Shown piece after piece: positions 11,335 to 23,841 of a stretch of 64,000 bases of DNA (position 1 is the stretch's first letter; each line of letters starts with the position of its first letter). The stretch covers positions 18,786,001 to 18,850,000 of the forward strand of contig NC_065877.1 in NCBI RefSeq assembly GCF_933775445.1. Reading direction: 5' to 3'. The translations under genes and the position numbers were made by a program. Origin of the DNA: Argentina anserina (Eukaryota > Streptophyta > Magnoliopsida > Rosales > Rosaceae). The notes beneath the pieces are model-generated. The model made no database searches, had not been told where the DNA came from, and worked only from the letters and a program-made list of their open reading frames with translations.

Positions 11335-11911
11335 TCCAGGATTCAATATTTGAGTGGGTTTGAAAAATTTTACTTAAAAAATTCATTGAATGTCAATATT
11401 AAATAAAATATATATTATATATAAACGTTTTACATATGCGAAAATTAAGAATCATTCTAAACTCAATCTAATATATAAATAACTAGAAAAATATTTTTTT
11501 GAACTTCCTATATGTAATGAGAAAATAATTTTTATTTTGTTGGTATTGAATAAGGCTATTAAAACAAACGCAAGAGAAAACTATTGTTAATAATTTAGTA
11601 TGACTTATGGAATTAGAGCTAGCCTAAAAAACCTAGGCTAAATCCTAAAATAGATTCAAAAAGCCACAAAAGAGGGAAGTCAATTATCCAAATTTGGATA
11701 ATTAAGCCAAAGCATTGAGAAATGAAGAACTAAAAAAAATGAAAGAACGGGATAATATAGGGCATCGAACTCAAGTGAACTAAAAGTTAGTGAATACAAT
11801 AAACCAAGCTGACCAAGTCTTCAATTATAAACCATTGAATACACATGCTGACAAATATATTTGAAAACTCTCGGTTAGGCTCTACCAAGTCGTCTCTTAG
11901 ATCCGTGCCTG
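11335..11911. mobile_element. hAT-like MITE (CAGTGG...CCTG ends)
   Basis: The left end reads CAGTGGTAGATCCAGGAT; the reverse complement of the right end reads CAGGCACGGATCTAAGAG. These imperfect terminal inverted repeats share CAG and GATC-YA. Flanks TATAATAG and TAAATAATAG resemble a decayed 8 bp target duplication. No transposase ORF; 577 bp, so non-autonomous. Confidence 0.42.
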
Positions 11912-13031
11912 TAAATAATAGGTTTTAGGACAAGCCGCTAATCCGCCATTAGCTCATTACATATGACAATATGGCATATCCTGATTGTAAATACACGCAG
12001 AAAACCTACAAACTACTCATTATCAAACCAAGCAGCCTCTCTAACCCCTATTGAAGTATTATTTGTTGCCAAAAGACTTCAATTGGAATACAACAAAATA
12101 GTATCATAATTATACATGAGAGTTATCTGTCAGTAGTCGTAATATGAGTAACTTCCCTTTACGGCATTACCTATAGATCTCTATAACATGTGGAAAAAAA
12201 ACCCTAGCTTCATCGAGGGGCTAGAAAGGCATAAGACTTGGTAAGCCCTAACCACTTAGGTCCCAAGAACTCTAAAAGAATGACTTAACCCAACCCCAAT
12301 AAAGCATCTTAACCAAACCCAATTAATAACATGTTGGATTCCGATGCTACAACTCCACCTCGCTCCCACTCCCTTGCGTCGTCTAAACCCGTCATCGCAA
12401 GCAACACCGCCACACCACCTTTGTCAAGACCACGCCACGGATGACCCCTACAACCCCCAAAGCCAGAGCTCCTGATTCCACATCGATCTCTCATCTAAAA
12501 ATCAGCCATCAAGAAAATCGACGTCGTTAAGTCCTCCAATCCCATGCGATACAACCATGAAAACCTTATGCTCTACCATATCACCACCAAGCTACCTTGC
12601 CAAGACTGAGATCCAGCCACCCAATCGAGCTACTCAGGGTAATTCTTAAAATCTTGTTCAACTGCATAAATTGTACTGCTTCGACAAGTCTAAGGTACCA
12701 GTCTAGGTCACAAGTGCTGGTGGAATCTTGTGCGTAGGTTGTTGGATTGTTGCTTTAGGGTTAACCATCGAGCACCATTTTTTATTCTCACGGGGTCATG
12801 CATGAAGTCTTAGCTAGGTTTGTGGTTGCCCTGGCTATAAAATAACCACGGTTAGGTGATGTTGGAAGTGACGACGCATCTGCATTGTTGGCTAGAAGGT
12901 TAGAAGACGGAACACTGGCTCGGTCGATACTCTAACCTTAGTTTGGGCTATAAGATTGGTTCTCCATGTGTTTTCTTTAATTCTTTTTTCGTTTTCTTTT
13001 CATAAATTTGATTTAATGGTTTCACACCTAC
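11912..13031. other. Intergenic, no gene recognised
   Basis: Bases 12330-12640 are C-rich and open on the minus strand for 61 codons, but the translation shows no domain. It may be debris of a LINE or another TE. The rest is AT-rich. Confidence 0.35.
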
Positions 13032-13112
13032 TTCGTGTCGTGATTTGAACCCAGTACTCAATAACATACATCCTACTTAGGTAATAATGCTCTTACCACT
13101 TAAGCTATCTCA
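13032..13112 (-). repeat. Degenerate tRNA-derived SINE remnant
   Basis: On the minus strand an A-box-like TAGCTTAAGTGGTAAGAGC is followed by a B-box-like GGGTTCAAATC at plausible spacing. Terminal repeats and a poly(A) tail were not identified. Confidence 0.45.
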
Positions 13113-14041
13113 TTTCATCATTTAGCTATCTATGTGTGCAAGGGAACTATTATGTTCTTATGTTCTCTATGGAGGAGGAGTGACAATATGTCTTTAATGG
13201 TGCTTTGTGGTTCTACACCCAATTAATGTTTGTTTTGGCTAGGTATGATGGATTGTGTGATCTAAGCTTGGTCTCATTCATTCTGTAATTGTGTATAGGG
13301 TGATTTTTTATCTCGCGCTTATATGAATGATAAAGGATGGGTAACATTGCTAAAGGTGACGCTAGCTAAGGTATGTATGAGGGTACATATTTTTATTGTT
13401 TTATAGACGTTAGTGATTATTAAGATATTCAACTAAATCATATTAATAGACGAATTAAATTTTATCAAACATAAAAAAGTTCAAAAATTAATAAATTGTT
13501 AAAGGAAAAACATTATTACCTTATTTGTGTGTCTTCGTCAAAGTAACTGACGGAGACAATTAAGTAATCAGTATTGATTTGCTTGTATTAGATTGATTTG
13601 CTTGTATTCAATCTAGATTTTGAAAGAATCTAGCTGACTTTAAATAATCCATGGATTTTGTGACTCTATAGATTGTTTCAATTCCATATAGAGTTTAACA
13701 GACTTTATTAGATTGATTTGCTTGTATTATTTTGGATTTAATAAGTCTAGAGACTTATAATAACAATAAATAATATAAAATATTAACGAATGATATCGGG
13801 TTGTATTTCAATATTATAAATACAAGATGTACAAAAACAATATACGCTTTTGTTCTTTACATGCCTAAACCTAAAGAAGCAACTTACATTGCCTAAGATA
13901 CATAACCAACCCACAAAATGGTCCAACCATATATTGCTCACAAACACACTAGTTGATTAGTTTTCAACACAAACACTATTGCCTAAATCATCTATTGAGG
14001 AGAAGTAAGTGCTAGTACACATTGTCGTCTCCGACTAGTCA

Positions 14042-14263
14042 TTAGTTGGTGCCCATGGCACCCAGGTTGTCACTAGGGGCTTCTCTTCCAACACCAAAAA
14101 CCATGATGCCCTCTCCAACAACATCATTCATCTTGTCTTTAAGCTTTTCAATTTGAATATTTTTTTGGTTATTCCTGGAGTGTATGTCAAACCTGCTTTT
14201 ATTCTCTCCAGCTGACCTGTGTTGTCGTCGTGAATGACTCCTGCGGCTGAGCTCTTTGTGCTC
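14042..14263 (-). other. Possible captured or residual 3' exon inside the TIR element
   Basis: On the minus strand a 222 bp frame is open from an AG acceptor-like site to a stop. It reads as a basic Arg/Ser-rich start (RRSHSRRQHRS), a Lys-rich helix-like part (IEKLKDKMNDVVG) and a Gly-rich end. I do not recognise the family. Chance remains possible. Confidence 0.3.
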
Positions 14264-15655
14264 CTATCATGGCCTATGTGTTTTAATGACTCTCTCACCG
14301 GATCACAAAACTAAGAAAGCCTCGAAGTCTTCTTTTTGTAGTTGTTTCAATTCAAAGTTCAAATAAAGAATCTACACGTGTCCATTATAATGAAGACGAT
14401 GAGACAATAAAATCTTGAATTCAAAGTTTATGCATTAGGTCTTCTATGAATGCCGGTCACTCGTGTGATGTACTAAGACATATTTTCATATACTCGACTA
14501 ATCTGAACTTAAACAAAAAGGCCATAAAACCAACCAAATAAAAGAATCAACTTCTGCAGTCCTCAATGACAAAATGTAAGCAAAACTGCAAAGCAAGCCA
14601 AAGATATCTATAAAACTCTTCAGAGAGGAAAAGTATCTAAGGAAAGTTTTGTTATACCAAAAGGTAGAACCATAGAGGGGTACATCAGAAATTGTTGTAA
14701 AGACAATACATTCAAGTACCCAAAAAAATATATGTACCATCTAAAACCATTATGCAGGTCCTCATTCCATCTTGGTAAAAAATAGTAAAACTAATACTTT
14801 ATATTAAAAGAAAGAAGTTGTCAATAGATTTAAGTACTTAATAAAATAAATCACAAAATGTAGCTGTCAATATACTAGAATGCTTGATTCTAGACCATAA
14901 TATTGGATTGAGTTGTATAAAGGTTAATTGTAAACTAAATCAGTGATCAATTAAGAAAAAATTTCTTCACATTCTATTTTTGTTTTATACTAGACAATAA
15001 TCATAAATTTTCCATAGTTTCAGCAGCAATAATTTGCAATACATCCAACATAGATTGTATATAAAATCTTCATTTAACTTGTTTTGGGTTTCTGATAGAT
15101 GAACACCAGTCCATAACCATTTGACTCATAATCATGATATTACATTCAAACAATTACACTAGATTTTAAGTTCCTAACAAAATAAATAATCGAGCTTTTA
15201 ATTCCAAAATCACCAAACCAACATCATTAACATTAGGACTTTCAACAATAGTTCTACAATAGAGAAAATTAATCTGGACATATCAAGCCTTCAATTATGA
15301 TCCGAAGTTCCAAACAGATCATGAGAACCTTCTAATCCCTCATCTCCAAGCTCATATACAATAATAGCTAGCATTGAACCCTTTTTTGCTCCTTACTATT
15401 GGCATTGACATTAAACCACTATCATATGAGATAAAAAAAACATAGGTAAACAAGACTAGAGATAGAGAAACCTAAATCTAAAATAGAAAACCTAACAATC
15501 ATCGATCTAACAAAACATTTAATCAAATGACCAGATCTCAACCTATTACAAATACAGATTATATATTCCAACATAAGAAAGAAACTAATCAAATAAATTC
15601 AAAACAAGCCTAGTACAATAATAAAGAGGAAATCAAAATCAGAAGAGAAAAGTAC

Positions 15656-15737
15656 CTTTGTTACAGGAGAACGGAGAAACATTGAGGTTGATGAACGTTT
15701 GTTCGTCTTCTCCTTCCTTCTGATGTTGACGTTTCAT
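15656..15737 (-). other. Possible first exon inside the TIR element
   Basis: On the minus strand an ATG in fair context, just after a GA-repeat that could be 5' UTR (about 15749-15770), opens 27 codons (MKRQHQKEGEDEQ...) that end at a good donor, AAAG/GTAC. Together with 14042-14263 it may be a spliced mini-gene read on the minus strand. Unrecognised product. Confidence 0.3.
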
Positions 15738-17008
15738 CTTCAAAATGAGAGAGAGAGAGAGAGAGAGAGAATACGTGAAAATCTTTTGTGTTGTGGCTAG
15801 ATTTCTCTAGGGCTTAGGTATTTATATCAAACACTAAAGAATCCTACAAAATCTATGAGATAATAGAATCCTTAAGCGTTGATTGAGTTTTGAATACCAT
15901 CAGAATTGAATGGATTATTTAAAGTCCTAATTGAATACAACATATTTTTAAAGATTTTTTAAAATCTGAATTGAATACCCATAGACTTTTCAAATACAAA
16001 AAAAGTCCAACAAATTCTTAATTGAATACACACCCCTTAGTTAATTACGGATCTAAATTATCTAACCGATCAATTTTCATTTATTGTCGTTAAACTGATT
16101 GATACCTTTCATGTAATATTTCCCCTATATAAAGGGGGTTCGTAATAATATGAGTAGACCAATTCCGTTTCACTTTTACACGTTATCAGCCTTTTTTTGC
16201 TTTATTCTGAGTTTTTAGCCAAACAAAAAAAAACTAAAAACCATCGTTTTTTTTTTCCGGTCGTTCCGGCCCACCCCGATCAGTGACCTCGTTCCGGCCC
16301 ACCCCGCTCGGCGACCCAGACCTCCGCATCCAGTCCCTGCGGCACGCAGCTCGGCGACATCGACACTCCACTTTCTTCCCTACGACGACACAGCTCGGCG
16401 GGATCCACCTCGCCGCGATCTCCGACGCGACCCCCGACACACGCCGCAATCAAGACCGGCGACGCGACCCCCGACCCACCGTCGCTTCACCATTTTTGAT
16501 CGGCTAACACCACACCGGATCTCCTCTGTTGCGACGGATCCAGCGATCCCGTGACCCGGGACCCGTTTCGAAAAAAACTGAAATATTTACCATTCTGGTA
16601 AATCAAGGTTAGTTTTTTTACAATTGTTTTTGGTAATTTATAGTAATCATTTACTTTTACCATTTTGGAAATTTAAATAATAAATGTGAAAGTTTGGTTA
16701 CTGTTTTTTTACTATATCTGTTATTTATTTTAAAGTAAGTAAATATGCATGTCCACAATATGATTTGTTTGTCGGGTTTACTACACGCGGATATGTTATG
16801 TTGGTAATGTTTTCAATTATGCATGGTAAATTTAAGACATATTAAATTTATGATTGTGGCATATTTGATCAATGTGTTATATGACATAACGTGCTTAAGA
16901 ATTAAATATATGCATGTTTCATGGGTTCTTGAAATCAATATTATTATTTTAGCACGACTTATATATTATTTTTCATGATAATGAAAAATCATACTCTTGT
17001 TTTTGTAG

Positions 17009-17965
17009 ATGGCTGACCAAAGTCGACCCGAATTTGCCATTTTGGACTCAGAAGGAATTGAGTATCATCGTTGGGTTTCTGATGTTGAAACCACGTTTGT
17101 GGGAAATGACTACACAACCACCATTTATCCTCCCACCGACAAAAAAGATGAACCGTCAGCAAAAACCAAAGCCAATGCCCTAATGTTCTTAAGGCGGCAT
17201 ATTGATCAAAGCTTGGTATGGGAGTACTTTCAGTTGAAAACACCCAAAGAATTGTGGGATGCCCTAAATGGATGTTTTGGGAATATCATGACACTTTGCT
17301 CCCATAATTAACTGTCCAGTGGAATGAAATTCGCTTACTTGACTACAAAAGGGTTAATGACTTCAACAGTGATATGTTGCGCTTGAAAGCACGTCTCAAT
17401 TTCTGTGGCAAGGGAACTCACAGAAGATGATATGATCCAGAAAACTCTATCACTACCTTCCATAAATTGATCACCATGTTGCAAGTATCTGAGCGTCATG
17501 ATCAAGTTCTTTTGAACAATAATGTCAGACCTGTTGGGACAAAGAAATTTCCCGAGGCTAACTATGACAAGGTGAAGGATGGAAAGAACCCTGAAGCAAA
17601 GGGGACTGGACGTGCTGACCCTTACACACGTGGGGGCAATACATCACGTGGAAAAGGATATGGAGGCCGTGGTATGGGACGTGTAATGGGCCATGGACGT
17701 CCTCCCAATGTATGACGCAGAGATGGTGATGCATGGTGGCACTGGACCTAGTGGTCCCAAAGTGAAAAAGGCACCGAAAACCCCCAAACAAAAAGGAAAA
17801 AAGAGTTGGCAATGAACCTTGCTATATGTGTGGAGACACTACTCATTGGTATAAGAACTGCCAGGCAAGCAACAGAGTAGCAGCCAATTACAAGAGGTAT
17901 AGAGAGTCTAGAGAACAAGAGGCTCACTATATGGAGGAAGAAGGTCCTAAACCTAATGTCAACCT
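17009..17965 (+). pseudogene. copia gag remnant (UBN2-type), cut by the solo LTR
   Basis: The start MADQSRPEFAILDSEGIEYH is followed by SLVWEYFQLKTPKELWDAL, the typical copia Gag core. The frame breaks near 17285. It is picked up in other frames (WNEIRLLDYKRVNDFN, then a Gly/Arg-rich linker) and ends in the zinc knuckle CYMCGDTTHWYKNC (CX2CX4HX4C, about 17822-17863). Downstream the reading is interrupted by the LTR at 17966 and continues after 19523 for about 23 codons to a stop. Gag would package element RNA, but this copy cannot make a full protein. Confidence 0.85.
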
Positions 17966-19523
17966 TGATAGGAGCACAAAGTGTGACGTTCTTAATGTAT
18001 ATATGCCATATTCTTATGTTTTGTTACTTCTTATTTAGTTGTTTTAGGTTCATAATTGTCATTTGTATGTTCTAAGTAGAGCTATGTCGAAATTGAATGA
18101 TTTGATGATGAAATTAATGCTAAGTGTTAGAAATCCTTATTGAGCTAGGATTCCTTACTCGACTAGGACTCTACTTTCCTATTGTCATTCTTTCCTATTC
18201 CTTAATCGTCGATTTCTTTTCAGGAAAGACAAATCATACTTGGACAAGAAGTAGTGATGCCGTGATGCATTCCTAGTGAGACAAGGAAATCATATCCGAG
18301 TTGAAGAAGGAGAAGAAGAGGCCGGCCTAGCTATTCCTAGTTGAACAAGGAGAGATGCCGTGCAACCCATATGTGTTCTCCCTATTGGATTTGGTTTCCT
18401 ACATCAAGCTAGATTTGGAGTACATGAATCAAAATCCATAACAAAGAAGATTTCAGATTCCCAATTGGATTCTATCTCCTACAAGGGACGGCAAAGAGGG
18501 TTTATTTTCTCCTATATAGAGAGGCTCGGCCTCCCCATTCAATCATCATCAACCTTGCACACATGCCTAGCTCTGCTGAATCAATCCCTCACCCTTCCAA
18601 GAAATCCTAAAACCGATTCCACCATTCTCCACCAATCTTTAGCCTTCAAGCATGCTTGTGAAGAGGTTCCATTCCCTTAGAAGTCATGGCTACACCTTGT
18701 AGAATCACTTGATTGATAAAGTGTAACCATGATTCTCTCTATGTTTAAATTCAGTTTTGGTTTTTTTGTTCTTGGATGAGTATGCGATTTGTGTAGAGTA
18801 ATCTTGTTTCAATTTTGTCTATGAAATAGCTACTTGATTCAATTTATATAAAGATGCGATTTCATGTTTTAGTTCTATGAATTTTGGTTTCTACCGTGCC
18901 TTGTTCTTGAGTGATTTCGATATCTTTATGTTATGTATACGCTTGTAGCATGATATTTAGGTTGTTGGATTTAAGACTTATGCTATGAACATGTTTATTC
19001 CTTTCTATGTGATTTTCGAAATTGCATGATTGTTGGTTAAGTAGGTGACATGCTTAATGAATTCAATATGCGTGGCTTCTGAATTACATGGTAGGATAAG
19101 TATGTTAGATTTCGATTAAGACCGCTTGGGAAGAGTCGAATGTGTTAAGTGTCTATGTATTTAGGTTACTGCTTAGAACCCTAATTGCATGATCCAACCT
19201 TAGTTATTCATGATAGTGTCTCAGCATGATTCTAAAAGGAGAGGTAGAACTTGTTTTCGTTAGCTTTGTATGAATTGTTTTTGTGATTGCTCATGTGTTG
19301 GTTGGTTGATCACATGTATATATTAGTTTAGGTTTTATTTTCTGTTTTTATCTTTGATGCCGAACCTATATCACAATCTTTATACCTTTATGAATTCGTG
19401 TTAAGTGTTTGTGATCCTAAGCCCTGGCTGGATTCCCAGTTTGTGAACGATACCCTCTTGCTTTATACTACTAATGATGCTTACAGGGTTAAATATTGAT
19501 GTCGAGTAATCGAGCAATCATCA
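17966..19523 (+). mobile_element. Solo LTR of the TR-GAG family, inserted in copia gag
   Basis: It starts TGATAGGAGCACAAAGTGTG and ends CAATCATCA. Along its length it is homologous to the TR-GAG LTR (5193-6753) in the opposite orientation, with many substitutions and small indels. It is flanked by the perfect direct repeat AACCT (17961-17965 and 19524-19528). One LTR with TSD and no internal sequence indicates LTR-LTR recombination after insertion. A TATA-like TATATAGAG lies near 18513. Confidence 0.95.
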
Positions 19524-19941
19524 AACCTCACAATCATGGACTTTAATGGCAAGCTGGACCCTGCTAAGTCAAGCGATACTCCAGATTTTAATTAATCTTT
19601 TTCATTTATTTCCAAGTTGAGTGTGAATGCGTAATGCCTTATTTTAATTAGACTATTGGTTTGGTCTTAAAGTTTATTTTTCAATAATGGTTTGTTGAAA
19701 TTAAATTTCTATGTATGAGACTTATTTTGATTACCGTTGGATTATTAATAAATTTTCAGATTTTATTCTGAAGTATTGAGATTGTTCAAGTTTTTAAATT
19801 ATACATGGTTCGGAAATAGCACTATTAATGATGTAAAGCAATATATCCATGCAATAAAAAGAAAAATTTTGGAATGAAAAGTATATCATTCGACCTACGC
19901 TAGAATGTTCTAATGCATATGAGATCAAAATTTAATTGTAG
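19524..19941 (+). other. copia internal DNA between gag end and protease
   Basis: The first about 70 bp complete gag (ending DTPDFN then stop). The remainder is AT-rich and non-coding. Confidence 0.55.
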
Positions 19942-21436
19942 GAATGAATCGAAGAGAAATAGAGTGCTTAGCAAATTGTTCGACTACCCACACTATTAAG
20001 GAATCGACAATTATTTGTTGAATTAATTCCTTATAATTCATGTTTGTCTACTATGACTGGATCTGACCAAATAGTGAAAGGGCGAGGAACTGCCAAATTT
20101 TTTCTACCAAATGACACATTGTTAAAAATCACAAATGCTCTATATGCACCTAGAGCCCCTCGAACCTTGTTAAGCTTCAAAGATATTCGTACCAACGGTT
20201 ATCATTTGAACACTTATTGTGAGAATGGAAGTGAATATTTGTGTCTTACTTCTCTTGAATATGGAAGGACACGCGTTTTAGAGAAGATGAAGAGTCAAGA
20301 CAATGGACTATATCTTACTACCATTCAGATTATTGAATCATATGCTGTCACCAATGATGAAATTTGGGACACTGACTTATACAGGCTTTGGCATGACCGA
20401 TTAGGACATCCTGGTCGGGACATGATGGTCCATATTCTAAAGATTTCACACGGACATCCCTTCTTTTGAGGAAAAAATAAAAGGGGACAACAATCCAATA
20501 CGATGCACAGTGCTCGTTACACTGCTCCAATGCAGTCATTACCTTCTAAAGTACTAGAAGTGTTCCCTCCCTCTGCCTTAATGACTATTTCCAAGGCACA
20601 TCAGTCATTTTGCAAAGCCTGCTCTTTGGCAAAAACATGATCGAGACCTTCCTATGATAAAGATACGAAACAAAATATTTTATTCTTACAAAGGATACAA
20701 AGTGATATTTGTGGACATATCCATCTAGAATGCGGGCCATTTAAGTACATTATGGTTCTGGTAGATGCTTCAACTCGCTAGTCACATGTTGCATTATTGT
20801 CCACACGAAATGCTGCATTTGCAAAAACTTCTAGCACAAATTATTCGTTTAAGATCTCACCACCATGATCACCCTATTAAGTCTATAAGGCTTGATAACG
20901 ATGGAGAGTTTACATCAAAAGCGTTTGATGATTATTGCATGTCTATTGGGATCGATGTAGAGCATCATGTTCCCCATGTGCATACACAAAATGGTCTCGC
21001 TGAAGCCACAATCAAAAGGTTACAGATGGTGGCTAGGGCACTTGTTATGCGCACCAACTTACCTATCAGTGCATGGGGTTATGCAATATTGCACGCATCC
21101 TTGCTTATTCATTTCAGACCTACTGCTAGCCAACCATTTTCTGCGTACCAGTTGGTTACTGGATATGAGCATGACATTTCACACTTACGCATATTTGGTT
21201 GTGCTGTATATGTGCCTATTGCGCCCCCACAGTGCACAAAAAAGGGTCCTCATAGACGACTATGTATTTATGTTGGATATAAATTCCCAACAATTATTTG
21301 CTATTTGGAACCTTTGACATGCGATCGTTTTACCGTCAGATTTGCGGATTGTCACTTTGATGAGACAATCTTCCCATCGTTAGGGGGAGATAAGAACAAT
21401 GATTTTCAAAGGGAACGACGACAGGAATTGTCATAG
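19942..21436 (+). pseudogene. copia protease and integrase remnant
   Basis: The protease region reads MNRREIECLANCSTTHTI, with the usual aspartate-containing DS/DC-TTHT site replaced by NCSTTHT. A GAG-pre-integrase part follows (LYRLWHDRLGHPGRDMM). The integrase core is recognised by SIRLDNDGEFTSKAFDDYC, HHVPHVHTQNGLAEATIKR and PISAWGYAILHA, ending FPSLGGDKN. There are several stops and frameshifts between 20010 and 20770. In the living element these would process Gag-Pol and insert cDNA into the genome. Confidence 0.85.
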
Positions 21437-21853
21437 TTTGTCCCCACTCAATCTCATTTTGATCCCCGCACTCCACAATGTGAAAGTGAAGTGAAAAGAA
21501 TAATTGATCTTCAAAACATAGCAGACTCGATGCCTGATGCGTTTTCTGATATCGCTAAAGTGACAAGATCACATATACCAGCTGCAAATGTGCCTGCAAG
21601 GTTAGAAGTCCCAAAAAGGGGCACGGTGTCGTAGTAAGAGGCACTGCAACCACACTTAGTGGAGGTGTGGCTGAGGCCATGGCTCCTCAAAGGAAGAAGG
21701 GGAGGCCACTTGGTTCGACTGATACTCCCCCAAAGAAGAAAATGGCGACTAAGGCACAACCAGATCCATTAATCATCGATGTGGAGAATCCCTCTCATGA
21801 GACTGATTATAGTTATGTCCATGAATCATTACTGGAGGACGCTCTGATTTGGT
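21437..21853 (+). other. copia integrase-RT linker
   Basis: Low-complexity, basic linker (PQRKKGRPLGSTDTPPKKK) typical of the segment between integrase and reverse transcriptase, broken by stops. Confidence 0.6.
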
Positions 21854-23630
21854 ATGATTCCAGAGAACAAAGAAATCTCAATGAATTATGAGAGTGCACA
21901 TGAGTTGATGGAAAGATCTTCCATACACATTGATGATGTATTTGCATATAACGTTGCTCATGAAATAATAGAGCATGATGATATCGAACCACGCTTTGTT
22001 GCAGAATGTCAACAAAGAGCAGATTGGCCTAAATGGAAAAACGCAATCCAGGTAGAATTAGATTCACTGGCAAAAAGACAGGTATTTGGTCCGGTAGTAC
22101 TAACCCCACCAAGTGTAAAACATGTAGGACATAGATGGGTATTTGTCATAAAGCGTAATGAGAAGAACGAAGTCCTAAGGTACAAGGCTCGCCTTGTGGC
22201 GCAAGGTTTCTCACAACGCCTTGGAATTGACTATGAGGAGACACACTCTCCCGTAATGGACGTCATAACGTTTTGCTACCTTGTTAGTTTGGTAGTTTCC
22301 GAAAGGACTGGACATGCAACTTATGGATGTGAGTACAACATATCTCTATGGGGATCTAGATTCAGAGATATATATGAAAGTGCATGATGGCCTTCAATTG
22401 CCCAAGTCAATTGACTCTAAACCACGGAGTGTGTTTGCAATCAGGTTGAAACGCTCATTTTACGGACTAAAGCAATCAGGGCGGATGTGGTAACCCGTCT
22501 AAGTGACTACTTGATTGGGAAAGGATATAAGAATAATGAATTGTGCCCCTGTATATTTATAAAGAAAACAAGTTCTGGATTTGCTATTGTAGCTGTATAT
22601 GTTGATGATATGAACATAATAGGTACTCTTGACGAAATAAGAGAACCTAAGAGCTATTTGAAATCCGAATTTGAGATGAAAGATCTTGGGAAAACTCGGT
22701 TTTGTCTAGGCCTTGAACTAGAGCACCGAGCTTGTGGAATTTTAATCCACCAGTCTGCATATGTCCAAAAGATGCTCAGGCGATTTAACATGGACAAAGT
22801 GCACCTTGTTAGCAGTCCCATGATCGGTCGAAGTTTGGATATAAAGAAAGATTTGTTTCGCCCACAGGAAGAGGATGAAAAGGTATTAGGAGCTGAAACT
22901 CCCTATCTAAGTGCAATAGGCACATTATTGTACTCGACCAGATATTGCATTCTCAGTGAACTTGTTAACTAGATTTAGCTCAGCGTCTACGTAGCGTCAT
23001 TAGAGTGGTATCAAGAACATATTTCGATACCTAAAGGGAACCATTGACTTGGGTTTAAGACAAGAGGATCCGCAAATGGAATTGCAGTTCCTAAAGAAAA
23101 TGTCGATGAAAAAAATTACTATCCCCTACTCTGAAACCCCAAATAATGTTTTGGTTGGTTTTGCTAATGCTGGGTGTCTTTCTGACCCACATAAAGGTCG
23201 TTCCTAAACTAGTTATGTATTCACTATTGGAAAAACGACGACATCTTGGAGATCAACCAAGCAAACCCTTGTGGCTACCTCTTTGAACCACTCAGAGATT
23301 ATTGCTCTACATGAGGCGGTTCGTGAGTGCGTATGGCTAAGGTCCATCATTACTCATATTCGAGGAACTAGTGGTTTAAGTTCTACCACTGAAGATCATA
23401 CGTGCATTTATGAAGATAATGCAGCTTGCATCGAACAGATGAAGCTAGGTTATATCAAGGGTGACAATGCGAAACATATATCTCCAAAGTTTTTCTACAA
23501 TCAGCAATAACAAGCTCTCCTCAAGATTCAAGTGAACCAAGTTAAATATGAGATGAATGTGGCAGACCTATTTACCAAGTCATTTCCTAAAGTTACGTTT
23601 GAGAAATATGTAAAAGATATAGGAATGTGA
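21854..23630 (+). pseudogene. copia reverse transcriptase and RNase H remnant
   Basis: RT motifs appear in order: WPKWKNAIQVELDSL, HRWVFVIKRNEKNEVLRYKARLVAQGFSQ, YGLKQSGRMW and the catalytic VYVDDMN (near 22595). After a frameshift near 22310 and a stop near 22970, RNase H is seen as SWRSTKQTLVATSLNHSEIIAL and CIYEDNAACIEQ. The polyprotein ends KYVKDIGM with a stop at 23628-23630. The copy is dead. Confidence 0.88.
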
Positions 23631-23829
23631 ATGCTTTCCGAACTCCCTTGATTAAAGTAAGAGTCAAGGGGATGGGTAGACTTTAGGGGGAGTCTAGACC
23701 CACACATGTCATTAGTGTGTTGTACTCTTTTTCCCTTCGACCACGATTTATTTTGTTCCATTGAGTTTCATTATCTGGCAAGGTTTTTGATGAGGCAACA
23801 GTTCACACACTACTATAACTTTGACTTGG

Positions 23830-23841
23830 CACAAGAGGGAG
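23830..23841 (+). other. Polypurine tract of the copia element
   Basis: CACAAGAGGGAG lies directly before the 3' LTR. The second copia element has a related tract (ACAAGCGGAAG) in the same place. Confidence 0.65.

Larger units (their letters stand above)
13578..16036. mobile_element. 2.46 kb non-autonomous TIR transposon, PIF/Harbinger-like
   Basis: It interrupts the copia 5' LTR. The right end reads ...GAATACACACCCC followed by TTA; reversed, it gives GGGGTGTGTATTCAATT. Inside both ends the inverted copies share TTGTATTCAAT, AGATTTT and GACTTTAAATAATCCAT. The GGGG start and TTA target fit Harbinger/Tourist elements. The left terminus is rearranged: its first GGGGTG bases are replaced by repeats of GATTTGCTTGTATT. 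No transposase is recognisable. Two minus-strand segments look like exons and are listed separately. Confidence 0.6.
13497..16180 (+). repeat. 5' LTR of the copia element, split by a TIR element
   Basis: Bases 13497 to about 13577 and 16037-16180 together align along the whole 3' LTR (23842-24069) with scattered substitutions. A TATATAAA box lies near 16125. The split point is near the TTA of GATATTTAGTTAATT in the 3' LTR. Confidence 0.88.

Noticed and set aside
14249..14265. Short match to the TR-GAG LTR terminus (TTTGTGCTCCTATCA)
   Set aside because: Homology does not extend on either side; likely chance or a micro-fragment.
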